A stretch of 60,655 bases of DNA from a bacterium (GTDB lineage Bacteria; Patescibacteriota; Minisyncoccia; Phycocordibacterales; JABMNX01). Both the position numbers and the translations under genes were made by a program. The DNA lies in NCBI GenBank assembly GCA_002687905.1, contig NZBM01000006.1, positions 1-60,655 on the forward strand, written 5' to 3'. Below, one piece after another: positions 54,655 to 60,655 of the stretch (the first letter of the stretch is position 1; every line of letters begins with the position of its first letter). The notes beneath the pieces are model-generated. The model had not been told where the DNA came from and did not search any database. It saw only the letters and a list, made by a program, of their open reading frames with translations.

Positions 54655-54781
54655 GGGGAATCGGCGTCAGCTCGCTAACTCAAAAACCTTACGATATATC
54701 GTAAGGTTTTTGATAAGTGGCTCCTGCCCGGACTCCCCAGCACCTAACGCGTTAGGTGCTGGGTCCGTCTTTCGATTCCCC
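54655..54781. repeat. Structured tRNA-linked repeat, copy 2
   Basis: ggggaatcg..cgattcccc outer stem; palindromes 54682-54711 (aaaaaccttacgatatatcgtaaggttttt) and 54736-54763 (cccagcacctaacgcgttaggtgctggg). Confidence 0.88.
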
Positions 54782-54832
54782 ACAAAATTCAATCACAAAA
54801 GACCACATTAAGTGGTCTTTTGTGTGTTGATG

Positions 54833-54903
54833 TGCGGGTGGGGGGAATCGAACCCCCGACCTCTGCTTGGAAGGCAGACGTTATGCCACTTAACTACACC
54901 CGC
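54833..54903 (-). tRNA. tRNA-Gly(UCC)
   Basis: Minus strand GCGGGTG TAGTTAAGTGGCATAAC GTCTGC CTTCCAA GCAGAG.. GGGGG TTCGATT CCCCC CACCCGC A. Confidence 0.93.
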
Positions 54904-54928
54904 AGTACTGAAGATGCTACCAAAAGAC

Positions 54929-54962
54929 AACAGCCCCCGCAATTGCGGGGGCTGTTGTTTGT
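54929..54962. terminator. Bidirectional terminator-like palindrome
   Basis: acaacagcccccgc aatt gcgggggctgttgt. Confidence 0.75.
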
Positions 54963-55254
54963 TTTAGTTATGCAGCTGGTGCGTCTGTAGCTGGTGTTGC
55001 CGGCGCGTCACCCTCTGTTGCTGGTGCTTCTGGTGCGTCACCTGCTGGATTCATGTCTTCTAAAAACATAGCAGTTTTCTTTATATCTGGATTTACCAGA
55101 CTGCTGTTAATGAAAAAGCTGGGCTTAACCCAAACTTGTCTGAAAAGTATACACGACACAAGCGATTTGTCAATACTACAATACGAAAATATAGACTTGT
55201 CAAATAATCATTGGTCCTTATACAAAGCCATGTTTACTGTATACTTCAGACATT

Positions 55255-56451
55255 ATGCACATATTTGAAGCCCCCTTGGGAAAAATAATACTCCTTATCG
55301 TTGCTATTTCTGTAATTGTATTCGTCGGCTCTTTCATAGAGTATCCAAAGGAAATCGTCATACAGAGCCCGCAGACACCGGAGGAAGGTTTGCTTGAGAT
55401 ATCAGTAGAGGAAATAGAAGAAAACCCACCAGTAGAGGAAAAAACAGAGAATGAGAAGCTAATAGATGTAAAAGACTCTGAGCCTGAAGAGGAAATAGCT
55501 ATTGAACCAGATATCCCCGAGGAGACCGAAGAAGCCAGTTCACAAGCTGGCGAAGAAGAAGTGGTAATAGTGGTTCCTGAAGAGAAAGTTCCAACAAAAT
55601 CTCTAAATCAAATAAATACCGATATAGCAGGAGCTGTTATGAACATATTATGCTCATCATCGGGCTCTGGAACTTTAGAATCAACAACTGGTTCGGGTGT
55701 CTTTATTGACCCTAGGGGTGTAATAATCACAAACGCTCATATCGCTCAATACTTTCTTATAAAAGACTACCCAATACCAAATGCAATAGAGTGTGTAGGA
55801 CGAATTGGAAGTCCGGCTAAGACTCATTACACACTAGAACTTCTTCATATTTCAAAACAGTGGGTAGAGGAGCATGCAAAAGATATAAGAATACAGGAGC
55901 CAAAGGGCACGGGAGAACATGATTTTGCATTTCTTGTTGTAACCGGGCGAACAGACCCAAGTGCAAAACTCCCCAGCTCATTTCCATACGTTGAGCCAAA
56001 TGTAAGCGAGAATGGATTTAAAGTTGGAGAGGAGATGCTTGTAAGAAGCTACCCAGCAGGGCTTCTTGGAGGTATTTCTATTCAGAAGGATCTCTATGCA
56101 GTAGCCACCATAGTTAAGATTATGAAATTATTTACATTTGAGACTACCAATCTTGATTTAATTTCAATTGGAGGCTCCATAGCAGCACAAGGCGGCTCAT
56201 CCGGCGGAGCGGTGATAGATAAATTTGGTTTCTTAAAGGGTATTATTGTGACCTCCAGTCGCGAAGAAACCACTGGTGAGCGTGATTTGCGCGCTTTTAC
56301 ACTCTCCCACGTCGCTCGCGACCTCAAAGAGTATGAAAATACAACAATAGGAGATCTGGTATCAGGCGACGTAGTCTCAAAAGCCTCAGATTTTGGCTTA
56401 AACAGGGCTCCTGAACTTACAAAACTCCTAACTGATGTGCTTGATAAGTAA
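55255..56451 (+). CDS. Membrane-anchored trypsin-like serine protease
   Basis: N-terminal TM, acidic linker, TGSGVFIDPRGVIITNAHIAQYF and AAQGGSSGGAVIDKFGFLKGII. Confidence 0.85.
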   Translation: MHIFEAPLGKIILLIVAISVIVFVGSFIEYPKEIVIQSPQTPEEGLLEISVEEIEENPPVEEKTENEKLIDVKDSEPEEEIAIEPDIPEETEEASSQAGEEEVVIVVPEEKVPTKSLNQINTDIAGAVMNILCSSSGSGTLESTTGSGVFIDPRGVIITNAHIAQYFLIKDYPIPNAIECVGRIGSPAKTHYTLELLHISKQWVEEHAKDIRIQEPKGTGEHDFAFLVVTGRTDPSAKLPSSFPYVEPNVSENGFKVGEEMLVRSYPAGLLGGISIQKDLYAVATIVKIMKLFTFETTNLDLISIGGSIAAQGGSSGGAVIDKFGFLKGIIVTSSREETTGERDLRAFTLSHVARDLKEYENTTIGDLVSGDVVSKASDFGLNRAPELTKLLTDVLDK

Positions 56452-56530
56452 TATAAAAATAATGCCAATTGACTCTTAGAGTATAGAGGAGTACAACAAA
56501 TAGGTCTGACAAAAAGAAAGGAGGTGGGTC

Positions 56531-56983
56531 ATGAGGTATCCACTATTTCTGTTGTTTTTATGCGTATCTTTCATTTTGCTGGCATCCAAAGCTTCCGGCC
56601 AACATTACCATATAGGAGAAACATTCGTCCTGAAGGACGTACACTATACAATCGGATTGCCGGCCTGCGAAAAGCGAGAGCAAGTTGTAAAAATACTCAA
56701 CCATCTCGACAAGGGAGAGGAGTATAAAGCACTTACCTACTATCACTTGTACTTGTCCCGTGGCAAATGTGTTCCGGCGAACATTTATGACGTGTATGTC
56801 TTTGACGAGAGATACCCGCCAATGGAAACTAGGAAGGGTATCTTGCTAACTCCTGTAAAAGTACACGGATTCATATATGGTGAGAGATATTCCTGGGTCG
56901 CAGGCTGTGTAATAACCGCAGATGAACTGAGAAATCAGGCTGGAATAGAAACCTGCGGTTTGCAGAAAAGGGCTCGGTTTTGA
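56531..56983 (+). CDS. Hypothetical secreted protein
   Basis: Signal peptide MRYPLFLLFLCVSFILLASKASG; SD aaaggaggtgg; hairpin gggctcggttttgaggaaccgagccc at the stop. Confidence 0.7.
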   Translation: MRYPLFLLFLCVSFILLASKASGQHYHIGETFVLKDVHYTIGLPACEKREQVVKILNHLDKGEEYKALTYYHLYLSRGKCVPANIYDVYVFDERYPPMETRKGILLTPVKVHGFIYGERYSWVAGCVITADELRNQAGIETCGLQKRARF

Positions 56984-57004
56984 GGAACCGAGCCCTAAAC
57001 GCTT

Positions 57005-58042
57005 TTATTTAAGCGAGTAAATAGTTCTTGTAGGATATGCAAAGTCTATCTTCTCTTCCTGGAATTTTTCAATAATATTTAGTGCAATTTTTTCTTCTGT
57101 ATCTCTGTATTCTTTGTAATCAGTGGTCTGAACATAGTAAGAAACGTCGTAGTTAAGAGATGAATCCGCAAAAGTCTTGAAGTTAACACGATCAAATTTC
57201 ACATTTTTCTCAGCTTTAACTACATTCTCTACAATTTTTGGTATTGAGCGTAGCTTATCAATAGGCGTCTCGTATGTGACACCTATAGTAAATACTGCAC
57301 GACGCTCTTTCAGGCGCTTATAGTTCTTAATACGCGCAGAAGTGAGCTCTTTATTTGAAATCACAATTTCTTCGCTTGTGGTTGAGCGAATTCTTGTGGT
57401 TTTTATGCCAATTTTCTCTACAACCCCCGCACTCTCCCCTGCTTCAATGAAATCCCCTACCTCAAAAGGCTTGTCTAAATAAATTGCAAACGAGCTAAAT
57501 AGATCTCCTAGAATGTTTTGAAGGGCAAGCGCTACTGCCACACCTCCAATTCCAAGGCCTGCAACAAGAGAAGTGATGTTTACCCCAAGATTTGATAGCA
57601 CCATAAGCGCTGCCACTATCCAAAGAGCCCATTTAACGAAGTTGCTCAAAAATTTAAATGCATTTTGCCCTTCTGCCCCTTCTTTTCTAGCTCTTTTCTC
57701 TATTGCATAGTCAATAAGGATATGAAGTGCTGTAACAGCCTGATATGCAACCCAAGCAAGAAGAACTCCGTTTATAATCTGGTTTGCTACGTCCGGGAAA
57801 GTAAGGAACTTAACGGCAACATAAAACGATACAAAATAGTAAAATGCTGGTTTTAAGCTTTTTACAATTCGTATGAGAGTGTCATCTAAATCAGTCTTTG
57901 TACGTTTAGCTAGCTCAGCTAAGCGTTTTAGTATTAGCCACTGAATTACTTTAAAAACTACTGCCGCAATTACAAAAACTGAAATTGCAAAAAAGTATTC
58001 TTCGGTTATATTTTCAAAATATGTCATAGATATATCAGCCAT
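57005..58042 (-). CDS. MscS-family mechanosensitive channel
   Basis: LGVNITSLVAGLGIGGVAVALALQNILGDLFSSFAIYLDKPFEVGDFI. Confidence 0.94.
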   Translation of the reverse strand: MADISMTYFENITEEYFFAISVFVIAAVVFKVIQWLILKRLAELAKRTKTDLDDTLIRIVKSLKPAFYYFVSFYVAVKFLTFPDVANQIINGVLLAWVAYQAVTALHILIDYAIEKRARKEGAEGQNAFKFLSNFVKWALWIVAALMVLSNLGVNITSLVAGLGIGGVAVALALQNILGDLFSSFAIYLDKPFEVGDFIEAGESAGVVEKIGIKTTRIRSTTSEEIVISNKELTSARIKNYKRLKERRAVFTIGVTYETPIDKLRSIPKIVENVVKAEKNVKFDRVNFKTFADSSLNYDVSYYVQTTDYKEYRDTEEKIALNIIEKFQEEKIDFAYPTRTIYSLK

Positions 58043-58112
58043 TAGTAAAATGATACTAACAAAACTAACACATATGGCAATAGTTTGGTCAAGTTTATAG
58101 CAAGCTACGTTC

Positions 58113-58250
58113 GGGGTGCCGGGAATCGGCGTCAGCTCGCTAATTCGCCTGTCCCGCCAAGGCGTGACGAGCTCATAAGCGGCTCCTGCCCGGACTCCCC
58201 AGCACCTAACGCGTTAGGTGCTGGGTCCGTCTTTCGATTCCCGACACTCC
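58113..58250. repeat. Structured tRNA-linked repeat, copy 3 (solitary)
   Basis: ggggtgccgggaatcg (58113-58128) / cgattcccgacactcc (58235-58250) outer stem; 28-nt palindrome 58198-58225 identical to copies 1 and 2; a different inner hairpin. Confidence 0.85.
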
Positions 58251-58331
58251 TCACTACGTTCGAAAATTCTGAACGAAGCTCAAACTTTTTTCGAGCGACA
58301 ATCTGCGCCTTGAGGGCGCAGAACCCGCCCA

Positions 58332-58476
58332 GCGTTTCCGCTCCGCTTTAAGGCGGAGCAAAACAGAAAAATTTTCTCTACATTTTTTTAATCGCGCGTG
58401 CCCAAAACTTTTTTCAATTAAGGAAACAAAATTTTTCTGTTTTGCCTTCCCGCTAAGGCGGGAATTGCGGAAACGC
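58332..58476. repeat. Nested inverted-repeat structure
   Basis: gcgtttccgc (58332)/gcggaaacgc (58467); gcaaaacagaaaaatttt (58358)/aaaatttttctgttttgc (58428), with hairpins between the arms. Confidence 0.75.
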
Positions 58477-58605
58477 TCCCACCCCAACCGCGCCTTCGGC
58501 GCGGATAGCGCAAGCGGGCAAAAATTCATTTCCCCCAGACCCCCTTTTCTTTTTGCCCGCTTGCTTTCGGGCTTCGCCCGATTTTTTCGGCGGGGATTTC
58601 AAAAA

Positions 58606-59661
58606 CTATGCATCTACATGATCCTCATGCGCAAAATCTTCATTCAGTAAATTTACCATATCAACATCATCAGGCCAGTCCCTAATCGTTCTTCTTAAAA
58701 CGACAATGTTTTCTCTATCTCCGAATATATTGGCGGCCTCAGGGTCTTTATTGCTAATATCCCGCCATACTCTTTCTCGGAAAGCGTTTTCTAATTGTTC
58801 AACTTTGGCGAGATTATTAGTATCTTTATAGTGTCGTATTCTTCTGTTGTAAAGCCGTGCCAACTCAGGATTCATATCGTAATCAACAAAAATTTTATTT
58901 TGCCCTTCAAAAACAGCCACTTGTGGAGTAAGATGAATGCCGAAATTATCGGCTTCGTCAAGTTTTTCCTGCGAGGGGTGATATTCTTCCGCCAATACAT
59001 AAACATAGCGAGGAATGCCGTTGCCCTCGGCATTATTCCATATATCTTCATTGTTAATTATTGATTTTTTACCCGGTTCCGGCATTCTTGTCGCATGAGG
59101 TTCTTTATCGTAATAGTCGGCTATCAAGCGCGCGGTTTCGCATTCGTTTTTATTACCAGAAAAATCATTAAGAATATAATCGGCAACCTTATTTTCTTCG
59201 GGTAAAAAATTGTCATTATTTTTTAAGCAACTACTAGATGATCTTATGGAAGATACAATGTTTTTCTCGTCTTCTGTCTTTTGGTCTGGTTTTTCCTTGC
59301 TTGAACTTAATTGTTTTTCAATTTGATCCAGGCGTTCCTGTGATGAATAATGATAAAGAATTCCTAACAGATAAGCTCGTTTCATCGGGTTTTTTTCTAC
59401 TGCGATGTCATATATGGCTTCCCCTGTTATATTTTCAACATCTTCCTTATCTCTCTGTTGTATTTCCGATAACGATTTTAGTAAATTTTCATAAGCATAA
59501 ATTTGCGTGCTGGCATGTTCACCATTCGTGCCCAAAACGACATTACCTAGAATATTAGACATTTCTTTGGCTGAAATTTTCTTTTCATAAAAATCGTTGA
59601 TTTTTTGCTCAACATTTTTATATTCTTTGGCAATTTCAGCTCTTTTTTGCAAACTTGACAC
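58606..59661 (-). CDS. Hypothetical protein, 351 aa
   Basis: Long ORF with balanced composition; no recognised domain. Confidence 0.65.
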   Translation of the reverse strand: MSSLQKRAEIAKEYKNVEQKINDFYEKKISAKEMSNILGNVVLGTNGEHASTQIYAYENLLKSLSEIQQRDKEDVENITGEAIYDIAVEKNPMKRAYLLGILYHYSSQERLDQIEKQLSSSKEKPDQKTEDEKNIVSSIRSSSSCLKNNDNFLPEENKVADYILNDFSGNKNECETARLIADYYDKEPHATRMPEPGKKSIINNEDIWNNAEGNGIPRYVYVLAEEYHPSQEKLDEADNFGIHLTPQVAVFEGQNKIFVDYDMNPELARLYNRRIRHYKDTNNLAKVEQLENAFRERVWRDISNKDPEAANIFGDRENIVVLRRTIRDWPDDVDMVNLLNEDFAHEDHVDA

Positions 59662-59726
59662 TTCGTATGTTTTTTCTATGAAATTTTCAAATTTTGTCTT
59701 GGCATATGAATAATTAAAGCAAAAAT

Positions 59727-60491
59727 TTATTTCTCAATCAAGACGGCACCGGAACTTTCAAGATCTACGGAAATCCGCTCTCTCAATTGCTCGGGAAACG
59801 ATTCATAAATTATTTTTCTACCCATTTCCATTTTTTCAGAATCAAGCGGGATATTTTCAATCTTTGTAAAACCCGTTTCTTCTGCTAATTTCTCAATGAT
59901 TTCAGGCGTAATTATTTGACTTTCTTCCGGCCCCATAAATTTTACCAAGTTATCCATTTTAGCGAGCATGTAGCCATAGTTATTGATGATAGCAAACTTG
60001 TCGTGCTGTAAAATTCTATGCGTTTCCTCTAAAATTTTCTTGCATTCTTCCGGATTGATGAAAATTTCCTTCCCGCCCTCGCCCTTAAACGAAGAATTGA
60101 AAAGGTTTAAAATAACGGCTCCGCCGTCTATTGATTCATTTTTGAATGGTAGCTGAAAAGCGTTGCCCATAACTGACTCTCTGCCTTTCTCTTTTTGATA
60201 TTTAAGCGCATTTTCAGCAACATCTACGGGAATAATTTTGGCGTCTTTTTGTTTAAGAATTTCCTGGAGTTCGGAAGATAGCGGCGATAGTTCTCTTTCC
60301 GGTGATTCTGTTAACGGTGGCGGATAGCCGGCGCCAATATCAACTACTTTTTTGTTGTTCAAATCATATCTTTCCAAAAGCTCTCTGTATTTTTCTGCGC
60401 TAACAAAATCAAAATATTGTCGCGGAAGCAACTCTAAACTTTTTCCAAATGTTTCCCAATACTTTTGTCCTTCACGCTCAAATTTTTCCAT
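59727..60491 (-). CDS. Class I SAM-dependent methyltransferase-like protein
   Basis: KKVVDIGAGYPPPLTES..IIPVDVAENALKYQKEKGRESVMGNAFQLPFKNESIDGGAVILNLF. Confidence 0.75.
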   Translation of the reverse strand: MEKFEREGQKYWETFGKSLELLPRQYFDFVSAEKYRELLERYDLNNKKVVDIGAGYPPPLTESPERELSPLSSELQEILKQKDAKIIPVDVAENALKYQKEKGRESVMGNAFQLPFKNESIDGGAVILNLFNSSFKGEGGKEIFINPEECKKILEETHRILQHDKFAIINNYGYMLAKMDNLVKFMGPEESQIITPEIIEKLAEETGFTKIENIPLDSEKMEMGRKIIYESFPEQLRERISVDLESSGAVLIEK

Positions 60492-60655
60492 AGATGATTA
60501 TTCAATTTCTTGTTCACCTTCTCTTGTTTTAAATACTACTTTGCCTTTAGAAATTCTTAATCCCGAAATATATGGGTTTTTGCGAGCGTAGCTCCGCTCC
60601 TGCGGAGCGAAGCGAGCAAACTCTTTCTTTAAAAAATTCGGAAAGTTTCGTATTG

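Noticed and set aside
54736-54763. Integron attC-like boxes (ACCTAAC / GTTAGGT) in the 28-nt palindrome
   Set aside because: Boxes match RYYYAAC/GTTRRRY but are separated by only GC, with no attC-like bulges, no integrase and no cassette array in view; more likely chance within a perfect palindrome.
54968-55159. 63-aa ORF with Pro/Ala/Glu-rich tail (GDAPEAPATEGDAPATPATDAPAA)
   Set aside because: May be a genuine tiny gene from the internal MFLEDMNPAGD start, but no SD, domain or comparative support; left out of the feature list.

Overview
The 60.7 kb window is a bacterial chromosome segment, AT-rich and dense in housekeeping genes. It looks like a Candidate Phyla Radiation (Patescibacteria, probably Parcubacteria-type) genome: reduced gene set, most native genes lack a Shine-Dalgarno (SD) motif, rpmD (L30) is missing from the spc operon, and there are many small secreted or membrane hypotheticals. 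Core content: ftsH / smpB / tmRNA; infC-rpmI-rplT; map-adk-secY and the spc/S10 ribosomal operons; tuf, fusA, rpsG, rpsL; rpmB; recJ, pgk, tpiA, a PilB/GspE ATPase, nusA, ppa, tig, clpP (frameshifted), rny, HU and MscS. tRNA-Ile(UAU) and tRNA-Gly(UCC) are present. Most interesting structures: (1) a three-copy, ~125-140 nt structured repeat. Its outer stem mimics a tRNA T-arm, and two copies lie just downstream of tRNA genes. Two copies carry a TACGATATATCGTA palindrome. (2) The same palindrome core abuts the start codons of a TrpR/YerC-like regulator and of an RNase H gene, suggesting a regulon linked to the repeats. (3) A candidate structured RNA directly downstream of tmRNA whose 5' end is complementary to the tmRNA 3' end. 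(4) A candidate pseudoknotted ncRNA beside ndk, and two compact three-way-junction RNA elements next to ribosomal protein genes. (5) A set of solitary genes with strong SD motifs and hairpins at or near the stop codon, interspersed among SD-less native genes; one of them interrupts the rplB-rpsS junction. (6) Homopolymer frameshifts in clpP and in a Cys-rich repeat secreted protein. All calls come from reading the sequence; no searches or folding programs were run.
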